Assembly (NCBI GenBank): GCA_021779095.1
Contig: JAJYBI010000028.1
Location: forward strand, 1-47,657
Direction of reading: 5' to 3'
From: Deltaproteobacteria bacterium
GTDB lineage: Bacteria; Desulfobacterota; Desulfuromonadia; Geobacterales; JAJYBI01
Length of the DNA: 47,657 bases
Below, in pieces: positions 16,698 to 24,508 of the stretch; position 1 is the stretch's first letter; the number at the start of each line of letters is the position of its first letter. The notes under the pieces were generated by a model. The model searched no databases, was not told the DNA's origin, and saw only the letters and a list, made by a program, of their open reading frames with translations. The translations under genes were made by a program, and so were the position numbers.

Positions 16698-18251
16698 TCA
16701 GTTGGCCTGCACGGTGATGCCGTTAAAATCGACGAGGTCGCGCACGAGCGGGCTCATATCCCGGTCGGTGAGAAATAGCCGGGTGTCCGGATGGTGGCGG
16801 TCACGCAGCATGATCCCTGACATCCGCACACTGTAGGGTATCTCGGAAGAGCTCCACAGCGGCTGTTTGGTGTACGTCCCAGGAATGCGCAACCGCGACA
16901 GCAGCTTCTCCGCGACCTTCTTGAAGGTATCGGTACTTTCCAGCATGATGATCCGGTACCCGCGGGTCTCCAGTAACCGCATCAGGGTATAGTTGACCGG
17001 ATCGTTGGCAAAGCTGCTCACCACGAACTTCTGGCCGCCCTCCTCGAAATATCGATCCGCTTTCACGCTGAGGGAAAATCCGGTGTCTTTCTGGTCGAAG
17101 ACGGCGATTGAGCGGTCCGACTCGTACGGAACGGAGAGGGCCTTCAACAGATGGTCGGCGATGCGGCGCGGGTCCCGCTCCGTTATCAGACAGAGCTGCT
17201 CGTGGTCCCCGGCTGAGGGGCCGCCGACGGGAAGCGACGTCTCCACGACGCTGAACCCCTCCTTCCCAAGAAACCGGGTGAGGCTTGCGGGCATGCCCCG
17301 CTGGTTTTCCTCTGTATTCAGCAGCACGACATCCTGCTTCAGGACGCTGTCGGGGCTCTTCTCGATCTTGTAATCGGCCGTGACGGTCAACTGGGGATCG
17401 CTGCCGAACGATACGGCAAAGTTTTCCTCTACGGAGTAGAACTTCGCTGCCGAGAGTACCGCCGAGAAAAACCGGTGCCGGTTCGACGGGCTCTCCGATA
17501 CGACCCTGATCCGGTGGTCGCTGTCCTGGAGAAGCGACCTGACCAGGGGAGGGAGGGACCGGTCTGCATCAATGAGAATCTTTCCGCCGTCGGCGGCGGG
17601 AAACATGGGAAACTTCGCCGGGTCGATCGAGAGGGAGAAGTTGCGACCGGAGATATCGAGGGGGGCCTGCTCCGCCGGACCGGTGCGGACGAGCCGGTCC
17701 CAGACGCGCCGTACCGGCTCGATGCCGGCGTCCGCCGCAGGAGCCCCACCGCCCGATGTCGCGTTAAGGTGCATGATAGGGGACGGAGGGACCGTGCCGT
17801 CCGTTCGTCCTTTTCTGTCGAGGACCTGCCGAACCGGTGCCGGCAGGCCGGAACCGCCGCTGCGGCTTCCGGGGATCTTAAGCCGGGTTCCTACCTGCAG
17901 CGCATGGATATCCGTCACGCCGTTCAACCGTTTCACTTCGGGAAGAAGCGCTTCCGCCTCGGCATCCGTCATTCCGTACTGCCGGATAAGGATCTTGTAG
18001 ATGTTGTCGCCGGGCCGCACCGTATACAGCTCCGTATGTCCGGCGCGCTTCCGGTGAACCGGCACGCGCGGCGTAGTTGCATGCGGCACGTGCGGTTCAG
18101 TATGGACAGGAGGTGGAGCGGATATTCCCACCTTTTTTGCCAGTACGTCCGGATCGAGTTCAAACCGGGAATCGATTGCATACGTACGAACCGGAAAAAC
18201 GATGAGATACCAGCAACAGGCACCGAATAAACAGGCGATAATATGCCGCAT
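16698..18251 (-). CDS. exported LysM-domain protein, unknown role
   Basis: A 517-residue protein with an N-terminal signal or anchor (MRHIIACLFGACCWYLIVFP) and one LysM domain near residues 75-130 (YTVRPGDNIYKILIRQYGM ... LQVGTRLKIPG), expected to bind peptidoglycan. The long C-terminal part has alternating hydrophobic strands and mentions of paired LETRGYRIIMLES-type segments, but I recognise no enzyme family. The ATG at 18251 has GGAGG 5 bases upstream. It lies between the receiver-like membrane protein and the PilB-type ATPase, so it may be an envelope component that aligns a secretion or pilus machine with the cell wall. Confidence 0.75.
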   Translation of the reverse strand: MRHIIACLFGACCWYLIVFPVRTYAIDSRFELDPDVLAKKVGISAPPPVHTEPHVPHATTPRVPVHRKRAGHTELYTVRPGDNIYKILIRQYGMTDAEAEALLPEVKRLNGVTDIHALQVGTRLKIPGSRSGGSGLPAPVRQVLDRKGRTDGTVPPSPIMHLNATSGGGAPAADAGIEPVRRVWDRLVRTGPAEQAPLDISGRNFSLSIDPAKFPMFPAADGGKILIDADRSLPPLVRSLLQDSDHRIRVVSESPSNRHRFFSAVLSAAKFYSVEENFAVSFGSDPQLTVTADYKIEKSPDSVLKQDVVLLNTEENQRGMPASLTRFLGKEGFSVVETSLPVGGPSAGDHEQLCLITERDPRRIADHLLKALSVPYESDRSIAVFDQKDTGFSLSVKADRYFEEGGQKFVVSSFANDPVNYTLMRLLETRGYRIIMLESTDTFKKVAEKLLSRLRIPGTYTKQPLWSSSEIPYSVRMSGIMLRDRHHPDTRLFLTDRDMSPLVRDLVDFNGITVQAN

Positions 18252-18291
18252 CAAGCCTCCAGAACCAGAATTGAATCGGTCGCGTCCATGG

Positions 18292-19566
18292 TTATGGTAT
18301 GGAAATGACAAGTGCCACCGGGGCGGACGTCGAAACTTTTCGATACACCTCCAGCTCCACCCTGCCTGCGACAGAGCCGGATTCGATGAGGAACCCCTTC
18401 GTCTCCCTGCTGCTCGTCACCCGGTACACATCGCTGCCGGACAGGTCGCGGAGTGCCGTGCGGATGAACGCGTCATCCATTACGGCGTCCTTGAGGGCAA
18501 TCATCTGCAGCGCCTTTATCGCGCCTTTTTCACGGAAGACGAGATACTCCATACTGCCGGTCATCGACCGGTATCGCTCCCACCCCGGATGCGTGGCACC
18601 ATACTCATAGTCGACGGTAGCCGACGTGATGAAGGACGGCAGCTTTACGAGCCGGGCGGGTTCCTGCGGTGTCCGGGGTGAACCGGCAGTCGTCGACGAC
18701 GTGCCGGGGGCACGCCTCACCAGGGTACGAGAATAAAAAAACAGTGCGATTGCCACGGCAACGACAAACCCTGCGCCAAAAATCCATACCCTGCTCCCCT
18801 GAAGGGACCGTCCGTTGAGCGACTCCCCGCGGAGAACGGGTTCATCCCATGCCAGCAGATCTGGTTCCGGAACGGCAGGCTGGACTACGGGGTGATAACG
18901 CGGAGGAGTGACCTGTACCGGAGGAGGCTGCTGCATTCCATCTCCGGTTGGTTTAAGGGTACCGGGAGTGAGCAGTTTTGCACGTGCCTCATCGAGTGCT
19001 GCCCGTTTCAGTTCCGGTGCGGACGGAGCGATGACCTGCGGGTGCCCCGACACCTCGGCGTCGGGAAGCGGCGGAAATTCGGTAGGAAACGGCTCAGAAA
19101 CCACCTGTTCACTGTTATCATGAAAAACGGGAAACTCTTCTGATTCCGCCGGCTCACCCTCCGCCGGGGAGTCGCTCCCGACATTGCAGTCCTTCCAGAC
19201 GAGACCGCCCGTGGCATCGAGATGCCGTTTGAACGCATCATACAATGCCTGCTCGGAGCCGGAAAGCCGCAGGATATCGTCGAACCAGCTATTGGCGACT
19301 TTACTGCTCGATTCGTCGTCGGTAACCAGAACGATCCGGGGAGATCGTTCGCGCAACAGCGTCTTGATATGGCGCGCAACCGTGGCACCCGACACCCCGT
19401 TGATATCGTCCTGAATGAAGACCGTCGCCGGGCGCTTTTCGAATACCTCCTTCAGGCCGAGATCGAAATCGTTGACCATCAGAATGAGCGTACCGAGGAG
19501 CGGCTGGAACCGGCCACGCAGCTCCACCATCCTTCTGTCGCTCGCAATAATCAGCACATTGGTCAT
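18292..19566 (-). CDS. degenerate receiver-domain membrane protein, unknown role
   Basis: A 424-residue protein. The N-terminal 115 residues (MTNVLIIASDRRMVELRG...) have the length and strand pattern of a response-regulator receiver, with an aspartate at the phospho-site (VFIQDDINGVSG), but the acidic pair is reduced to Ser-Asp and the usual TAK lysine is not evident. A Pro/Glu-rich linker follows, then one membrane helix (WIFGAGFVVAVAIALFFY, about 250) and a C-terminal domain of about 140 residues that I cannot assign. The topology suggests a cytoplasmic sensor joined to a periplasmic domain. The start at 19566 has GGGA at 5 bases; ATG at 19572 is too close to it. First of three co-oriented genes ending with the PilB-type ATPase. 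Confidence 0.65.
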   Translation of the reverse strand: MTNVLIIASDRRMVELRGRFQPLLGTLILMVNDFDLGLKEVFEKRPATVFIQDDINGVSGATVARHIKTLLRERSPRIVLVTDDESSSKVANSWFDDILRLSGSEQALYDAFKRHLDATGGLVWKDCNVGSDSPAEGEPAESEEFPVFHDNSEQVVSEPFPTEFPPLPDAEVSGHPQVIAPSAPELKRAALDEARAKLLTPGTLKPTGDGMQQPPPVQVTPPRYHPVVQPAVPEPDLLAWDEPVLRGESLNGRSLQGSRVWIFGAGFVVAVAIALFFYSRTLVRRAPGTSSTTAGSPRTPQEPARLVKLPSFITSATVDYEYGATHPGWERYRSMTGSMEYLVFREKGAIKALQMIALKDAVMDDAFIRTALRDLSGSDVYRVTSSRETKGFLIESGSVAGRVELEVYRKVSTSAPVALVISIP

Positions 19567-19687
19567 AAACATCCCACGGTTCGAGAGCCTCGTATCTGCG
19601 CACAGAGCGGTACCACGCCAGTACCGATGTATCTACACCAATACTGCGGGTAATGCAACTCTTGCAGAGTGAAATTATTACAAAAGA

Positions 19688-19703
19688 TGCAAATGTATCC
19701 CCA
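19688..19703 (-). promoter_or_regulatory. candidate sigma-54 promoter of the receiver-LysM-ATPase operon
   Basis: On the minus strand, TGGGGATACATTTGCA matches the -24/-12 pattern TGG-N8-TTGCA with correct spacing. The start would be near 19676, about 110 bases before the coding start at 19566. A TATAAT at 19710-19705 directly upstream could be a separate sigma-70 element. Sigma-54 control is common for pilus genes in this group, which supports the reading without proving it. Confidence 0.45.
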
Positions 19704-19841
19704 TATTATACAAGCCAGATCTCCTGAATTCACGGAGCAGTCGGACACCAGATGCACACAGCAAACAAGGCGGAGATATCCGGCAGGCACATTCCGGACA
19801 CAGTCGCCAGTCCGGACGGATACCTCTCCGCAAAAATTTTC

Positions 19842-19870
19842 TTGACCCACGACACTTCATTAGATAGTAT
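19842..19870 (+). promoter_or_regulatory. sigma-70 promoter P1 of the cytochrome gene
   Basis: TTGACC (19842-19847) and TAGTAT (19865-19870) are separated by exactly 17 bases. Transcription would start near 19877, about 25-30 bases before the first riboswitch core. Confidence 0.7.
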
Positions 19871-19901
19871 CGTCTCAAAATTCAGCTTCATTAACGCCGA
19901 T

Positions 19902-19980
19902 ACGCGACACTACTAAACCACCTGCGAAGGTGGGGCGGAAAGCCCACGGGTCTCCTGAAGACAGCCGGGTTGCCGAACTA
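19902..19980 (+). promoter_or_regulatory. GEMM-I cyclic-dinucleotide riboswitch, copy 1
   Basis: The core ACTAAACC, hairpin CCACCTGCGAAGGTGG with a GNRA-type tetraloop, GCGGAAAGCCC, the second hairpin GGGTCTCC..AGACAGCC and the closing GGGTTGCCG follow the GEMM-I (class I c-di-GMP) architecture. Copy 2 downstream repeats the central 44 bases exactly. The 3' strand of the aptamer is also the left arm of a terminator (19965-20012), so ligand binding should favour read-through: an ON switch. Geobacter GEMM-I RNAs include types that respond to 3',3'-cGAMP as well as c-di-GMP; which applies here is not decided by eye. Confidence 0.93.
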
Positions 19981-20012
19981 TCATCCCCTGATACTCGGCA
20001 ACCCGGTTTTTT
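19965..20012 (+). terminator. riboswitch-1 terminator
   Basis: CCGGGTTGCCGA (19965-19976) and TCGGCAACCCGG (19995-20006) form a perfect 12-base stem followed by six T residues. The left arm overlaps the aptamer 3' strand, making the two folds mutually exclusive. Confidence 0.92.
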
Positions 20013-20093
20013 CGTTCGGGGAGGAAGAAGCGGTAACAACAGACGGACAGTCAGGCAGGTATTACGCTCCAGTAACAAAATGGAATCTTTTTA

Positions 20094-20122
20094 TTGACAG
20101 CCGAAATATTTACCGGTAAACT
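20094..20122 (+). promoter_or_regulatory. sigma-70 promoter P2 of the cytochrome gene
   Basis: A perfect TTGACA (20094-20099) and TAAACT (20117-20122) are 17 bases apart, between the first terminator and the second aptamer. It would let RNA start that passes only the second riboswitch. Confidence 0.65.
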
Positions 20123-20155
20123 CAACCTCACAATATCGATCTAAACATATTTAGA

Positions 20156-20232
20156 TACACGACAATACTAAACCACCTGCGAAGGTGGGGCGGAAAGCCC
20201 ACGGGTCTCCAGCAGACAGCCGGGTTACCGAA
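20156..20232 (+). promoter_or_regulatory. GEMM-I cyclic-dinucleotide riboswitch, copy 2
   Basis: The same aptamer as copy 1: ACTAAACC, the GCGAAGG hairpin, GCGGAAAGCCC, and GGGTCTCCAGCAGACAGCC closing with GGGTTACCG. Differences from copy 1 lie mainly in the P3 loop, one base of the 3' strand and the 5' flank. Its 3' strand again forms the left arm of a terminator (20219-20270). It controls the last gate before the cytochrome gene, whose ATG is 147 bases beyond the terminator. Confidence 0.93.
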
Positions 20233-20270
20233 ATATCCCAAACAGATATACGGTAACCCGGCTTTTTTTT
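20219..20270 (+). terminator. riboswitch-2 terminator
   Basis: GCCGGGTTACCG (20219-20230) and CGGTAACCCGGC (20251-20262) form a perfect 12-base stem followed by eight T residues. The G-to-A change in the left arm relative to copy 1 is compensated by a C-to-T change in the right arm, which shows that the pairing is maintained. Confidence 0.93.
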
Positions 20271-20416
20271 GTAGTGCAGCAGCCAGACTGAAAGGGCACT
20301 GGAGCGTACCCGAATGGCAGAATCACTGCCGGATGCCCGGTTGATCCGTCGCTCCTGACACCTCACGACAACCCAAAACACGAACGGCAGTCTAACCCGA
20401 ACAAACGGAGGAACGC

Positions 20417-21643
20417 ATGACCAGAAAGTCAATTACAGTCGCAGCAGTGTGCCTTGCAGCAATCAGCCTGATGATTGCCGGATGCGGCGGGAGCGGAGGA
20501 TCGGCCGGAACCGGCACATCCGCCCCCCTCACGACAACCGGCGGGACAACGGGAACAACCAGTGGGACAACCGGAACCACGGGGACATCAACAGGATCAA
20601 CGTCATCAAACGGTGCCGCACTGTACACTGCAAACTGTTCCGGCTGTCACGGCCCCCTCGCCACCTCCGCCAAACTGGGACGGACCGCCACCCAGATCCA
20701 GAACGCCATCAGCAGTAACACCGGCGGCATGGGATTCCTCAGCAGCCTGAGTGCGACCGACATCCAGGCCATAGCTACCGCACTCGCCCCCGCACCGACC
20801 GGTACAACCACCGGCACGACCGGCGGCACCACGACCGGCTCTTCAGGCGGCACCACTACCGGGACGACCGGCGGGACCACGGCTATCGATGGCGCAGCGC
20901 TTTACACCTCCAACTGCTCCGGTTGCCACGGTCCCCTCGCCACCTCGGCCAAACTGGGGCGCACGGCAACCCAGATCCAGGCCGCCATCAGCAGCAACAC
21001 CGGCGGCATGGGCGCCCTCAGCAGCCTGTCAAGCGCTCAGATCCAGGCCATCTCGACCGCACTCGCCCCTGCGACGACCGGAACGACCGGCGGGACAACG
21101 ACCGGCACCACCGGCGGGACGACCGGCGGGACGACCGGCGGGACGACTGGTGGTACCACAGGCGGAACAACCACCATCGACGGGGCAACGCTCTACGCTA
21201 ACAACTGCGCCGTATGCCACGGCCCCCTGGCCACCTCCGCCAAACTGGGGCGCACGGCAACCCAGATCCAGGCCGCCATCACCAGCAACACCGGCGGCAT
21301 GGGTTCGCTCAGCAGTCTGACAAGCGCACAGATCCAGGCTATCGCGACCGCGCTCACCCCCGCTTCGACCGGCGGCACGACGGGAGGGACAACCGGCGGT
21401 ACCACCGGCAGCACCCCGACATGCGGCAGCTGCCACGCCATTCCGCCGGCAACCGGCCAGCACTACACCCATGTCAATGAAGAGCAGATCAGCTGCGCCG
21501 TCTGCCACGGCACCGGCTACAGTTCCACAACCGTGAACGCGACGACTCATGCGAACGGTACCGTCAACCTGACGAGCACCATCGGCTGGAACCCGGCGAA
21601 CCAGACCTGTTCGAACTCCTGCCACGGTACGCGCACCTGGTAA
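20417..21643 (+). CDS. six-haem-motif lipoprotein c-type cytochrome with repeated domains
   Basis: A 408-residue secreted lipoprotein: basic start, hydrophobic stretch and lipobox LMIAGC with the lipidated Cys at 23. Three near-identical monohaem domains follow, with CSGCH at 74-78, CSGCH at 167-171 and CAVCH at 264-268, each with a likely axial methionine in NTGGMG about 31 residues on. They are joined by flexible Thr/Gly-rich linkers. The end holds CGSCH (336), CAVCH (360) and an unusual CSNSCH (398, CX3CH). The design recalls PgcA, the riboswitch-controlled cytochrome of Geobacter that helps reduce Fe(III) oxides, with more haem motifs. GGAGG precedes the ATG. It is transcribed alone, between riboswitch 2 and a terminator. 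Confidence 0.9.
   Translation: MTRKSITVAAVCLAAISLMIAGCGGSGGSAGTGTSAPLTTTGGTTGTTSGTTGTTGTSTGSTSSNGAALYTANCSGCHGPLATSAKLGRTATQIQNAISSNTGGMGFLSSLSATDIQAIATALAPAPTGTTTGTTGGTTTGSSGGTTTGTTGGTTAIDGAALYTSNCSGCHGPLATSAKLGRTATQIQAAISSNTGGMGALSSLSSAQIQAISTALAPATTGTTGGTTTGTTGGTTGGTTGGTTGGTTGGTTTIDGATLYANNCAVCHGPLATSAKLGRTATQIQAAITSNTGGMGSLSSLTSAQIQAIATALTPASTGGTTGGTTGGTTGSTPTCGSCHAIPPATGQHYTHVNEEQISCAVCHGTGYSSTTVNATTHANGTVNLTSTIGWNPANQTCSNSCHGTRTW
20612..21361 (+). repeat. three tandem cytochrome-domain repeats and TG linkers
   Basis: Three copies of a roughly 180-base unit (20612-20797, 20891-21070, 21182-21361) encode the monohaem domains and are nearly identical at DNA level. They are separated by low-complexity Thr-Gly codons. 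Such identity suggests recent duplication or ongoing gene conversion, with the linkers able to change length by slippage. Confidence 0.88.
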
Positions 21644-21710
21644 CGGCGCGCATCGTCTGCATCCGGAGATAACCGTTACCTTACAAAACAGCAGTGACGC
21701 CACAAAACAG

Positions 21711-21744
21711 AAAGGGCCCCGCACGCGGAGCCCTTTCCGTTTTT
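21711..21744 (+). terminator. terminator after the cytochrome gene
   Basis: AAAGGGC and GCCCTTT form the base of a stem with an inner CCGC/GCGG part, followed by CCG and five T residues. It may also serve the convergent cation transporter gene that stops at 21767. Confidence 0.75.
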
Positions 21745-21766
21745 CAACTGGTTGGACATTCAGACG

Positions 21767-22666
21767 TCACAGCCGGATCAGATCCTCGTGCTCCTCATCG
21801 TGGGGATTGATATGTATCATCACGTCCCCCACGTTGGCAAACCGGCCGAAGATCAGGCGCTTCACCTCGGTGGCGATATCATGGGACTCCTTGACCGTCA
21901 TCTGCGGGTCCATGTCCAGCTTCAGGTCGACAATGACGTACTGCCCCGACCGGCGCCCCCTGATTTCATGCACATGTTCCACCCCCGGCACCGTTTCGGC
22001 CAGCGCCGTTATGGCGGTGAGCAGCTCGCGCGGCGGCTGGCCGTCCATCAGGTCGTGCGCGGCCGACCGGAACATCTCGAACCCGATGTGAAAGATGAAC
22101 AGCGCCGTCAATCCGGCGGCAATCGGGTCCATGAGCGTGAACCCGCAGTACGCACCGGTCACGCCGATCAGGGTCGCCACCGACGTCAGGGCGTCCTTGC
22201 GGTGATCCCGGGCGATGGCCATGACCGCCGGGCTGTCCAGCGCTCCCGCTTCATGGATCGAATAGCGGTACAACCCCTCCTTGGCAAGGATCGTGAAAAG
22301 TGCCGCCAGAACGGCAACGAACTGCGGCTCCTCCGGGTGCCCTGCAGAAATGGTCTGCCAGGCGCTGTAGAGGATACCCGCCCCGGTTCCGAAGATGACG
22401 AGGGATACGAGGATCGCCGCGATGCTCTCCGCCTTTCCGTGCCCGTAGGGGTGTTTGTCGTCGAACGGCTTCCGGCCGACGGAAAGTGCGATCATGGTGG
22501 TGGAGATGGCGATGAAGTCGCACGCACTCTCCACCCCGTCGGCAAAGACCGCCTCCGAACCGCCGTAGTACCCGGCCAGGAGCTTCACGGTCATGAGCAC
22601 CGCATTGAACCAGAAGCCGACCTTTATCACCCGGTCGGCACGGTTGAAACGCTCGTTACGCTCCAT
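21767..22666 (-). CDS. cation diffusion facilitator family transporter
   Basis: A 299-residue inner-membrane proton/metal antiporter of the CDF family. Six membrane helices fit the hydrophobic pattern. Site A residues are in FADGVESACDF (helix 2, D-G-x-x-S-x-x-D) and DHRKDALTS (helix 5), and the loop motif HPYGHGK follows helix 2. A cytoplasmic C-terminal domain (VEHVHEIRGRRSGQYVIVDL) has the usual ferredoxin-like fold. The metal (Zn, Co, Fe, Mn) cannot be read off. It lies 36 bases after recJ and is probably cotranscribed with it. Confidence 0.9.
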   Translation of the reverse strand: MERNERFNRADRVIKVGFWFNAVLMTVKLLAGYYGGSEAVFADGVESACDFIAISTTMIALSVGRKPFDDKHPYGHGKAESIAAILVSLVIFGTGAGILYSAWQTISAGHPEEPQFVAVLAALFTILAKEGLYRYSIHEAGALDSPAVMAIARDHRKDALTSVATLIGVTGAYCGFTLMDPIAAGLTALFIFHIGFEMFRSAAHDLMDGQPPRELLTAITALAETVPGVEHVHEIRGRRSGQYVIVDLKLDMDPQMTVKESHDIATEVKRLIFGRFANVGDVMIHINPHDEEHEDLIRL

Positions 22667-22702
22667 CCCGCCTCCCCGTTTCCATTCCGGTACCAGACAA
22701 CA

Positions 22703-24421
22703 TCAGTCGACCTCGTTGAAATCACGCAGCCGCAGTTGCAGCGACCGGCGCCCGTTCCATTCGTTCATCTGCAGGGTACAGACACAGTCGATCCGGTCCG
22801 CCTGCGGGATACGGTCCGCCATGTCGAACCCGATCGCGTCAACACGCCGTGTTCCCGAGACCAGCACCATCTTCAGATGTTTCTCCTTCAGCACCCGCTT
22901 GTCCGCAATCCGCAGATCACGGACCAGGAGCGTCGGTTCGGGATTCCCCGCGCCGTACGGCCCGAGCTGCAGCAGCAGATCAGCCACATCGGGAGTAAGG
23001 TCGTCAGGGAACAGCTCCGCATCGATGAGCAGTTCGGGTATCAGGTCGTCCGCTTCAAGGCGGTCGGCGGCGACCCGTTCGAATTGTCGCGCAAACTCAT
23101 CCACGGCATTCCCTTCCAGGGCAACCCCGGCCGCATACCGGTGCCCGCCGAACTTCCGCAGCGTCGGGGCGCATGCACAGAGGGCATCATAGAGATCGAA
23201 ACGCGGGATACTGCGGGCTGATCCCTTACCGTCGCCATCCCGAAGCGCGATCAGGACGGTGGGGAGATGGAACCGCTCCACCAGACGGGATGCCACGATG
23301 CCGATGACACCCGCATGCCATTCCTCGGAGGCCAGCACGATGCTCCTGCGCGCCGTTTCCGGCGGGATGGCCTCCGCACGTTGCTGCGCATCGGCAAGTA
23401 TATCACGCTCGATGGCCTGACGTTCCGCATTGCCGGCATCCAGTTCGGCGGCGAGCAGCAATGCCTGGTCCCGTTCCCGGGAGAGGAGAAGTTCCACCGC
23501 TCGGGTGGCGTCGTCCAGCCTGCCGGCCGCGTTCAGGCGCGGCGCAAGCCGGAACCCCACATCGCCGGAGCTCACCTCGCCGGCGATGCCGGATACCCGC
23601 TTGAGGGCATCGATGCCGCAATGGCGGGAACCGGTCAGTTCCCGCAGCCCGTAGGTCACGAACAGTCGGTTGTCGTCCACCAGCGGCACGATATCGGCGA
23701 TAGTCCCCAGTGCGACGTACTGCAATCCCCGTTTCAGGTCGGGCTCGGGGGTCCGGTCGAACCGCCCGTACTGCCTGAGGCGCGACCGCAGGGCGACCAG
23801 CAGGTAAAACGCCAGCCCCACCCCGGCCGGCTGCTTGAACGGAAAGGTGCAGCCGGGCTGCAGCGGATTGATGACCGCCCGCGCGGCGGGGATGGCCTTC
23901 CCCGGCGTGTGGTGATCGGTAATGATGAGATCGACGCCGAGTTCGGCACAGAGCAGCGCCTCGTCGCAAGCCGTAATGCCGCAGTCCACGCTCACCACAA
24001 CCGCGGCTCCGCGCCCCGCCACGGCGCGCAGTCCGTCGGCCGACAGGCCGTAGCCGTCCTCCATCCGGTTGGGGATATGGTAGAAGCAGTCGAAACCGAA
24101 GTCCCGGAACGCCTCCGTCAGGAGCGCCGTGGCGGTCACGCCGTCCACGTCGTAATCGCCGAAGATGCAGACCCGTTCGCCGTCCGCAAGTGCCCGGCAC
24201 AACCGCTCCACCGCCTGTTCCATCCCCAGAAGCAAAAACGGGTCGCGCATGCCGGACAGGAGCGGGTTGACGAACCGACCTGCAGCGACGGGATCACTGA
24301 TGCCGCGATTGAGCAGTATCCGCGCCACCAGCGGATCGATACTGAGCGTCCTGCCCAATGCGGCGACCTCCCCGGCGTCCGCCTCGCGCATCCGCCACCG
24401 TTTCAAGCGCTGTGGTTCCAT
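22703..24421 (-). CDS. recJ: single-stranded-DNA-specific exonuclease RecJ
   Basis: A 572-residue 5'-3' exonuclease of the DHH superfamily acting in recombination and mismatch repair. Motif I is FGDYDVDGVTATALL near residues 88-93, motif II VVSVDCGITA, motif III ITDHHTPG near 168, and the DHHA1 region has RLNAAGRLDDA and GSARSIPRFDL. A C-terminal OB-fold part ends in RRSLQLRLRDFNEVD. A terminator for the upstream TPR gene lies about 40 bases before the start, so recJ depends on read-through or a promoter inside the terminator region. Confidence 0.96.
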   Translation of the reverse strand: MEPQRLKRWRMREADAGEVAALGRTLSIDPLVARILLNRGISDPVAAGRFVNPLLSGMRDPFLLLGMEQAVERLCRALADGERVCIFGDYDVDGVTATALLTEAFRDFGFDCFYHIPNRMEDGYGLSADGLRAVAGRGAAVVVSVDCGITACDEALLCAELGVDLIITDHHTPGKAIPAARAVINPLQPGCTFPFKQPAGVGLAFYLLVALRSRLRQYGRFDRTPEPDLKRGLQYVALGTIADIVPLVDDNRLFVTYGLRELTGSRHCGIDALKRVSGIAGEVSSGDVGFRLAPRLNAAGRLDDATRAVELLLSRERDQALLLAAELDAGNAERQAIERDILADAQQRAEAIPPETARRSIVLASEEWHAGVIGIVASRLVERFHLPTVLIALRDGDGKGSARSIPRFDLYDALCACAPTLRKFGGHRYAAGVALEGNAVDEFARQFERVAADRLEADDLIPELLIDAELFPDDLTPDVADLLLQLGPYGAGNPEPTLLVRDLRIADKRVLKEKHLKMVLVSGTRRVDAIGFDMADRIPQADRIDCVCTLQMNEWNGRRSLQLRLRDFNEVD

Positions 24422-24462
24422 CCCGTTGCCATGCCCTTAAGCCGGCCGAACGACAGCCGGGT

Positions 24463-24488
24463 AAAAAAAAACCCCGCCGTAGGCGGGG
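24463..24488 (-). terminator. terminator after the TPR gene
   Basis: On the minus strand CCCCGCC-TAC-GGCGGGG is followed by nine T residues. It closes the spoIID-to-TPR gene string. Confidence 0.92.
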
Positions 24489-24508
24489 TCAAACGTCTGC
24501 CGGGGGTT

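Noticed and set aside
20820..21420. CRISPR-like appearance of regular short repeats
   Set aside because: The repeats are in-frame Thr-Gly codons and duplicated cytochrome domains inside one gene, with no spacers or cas genes.
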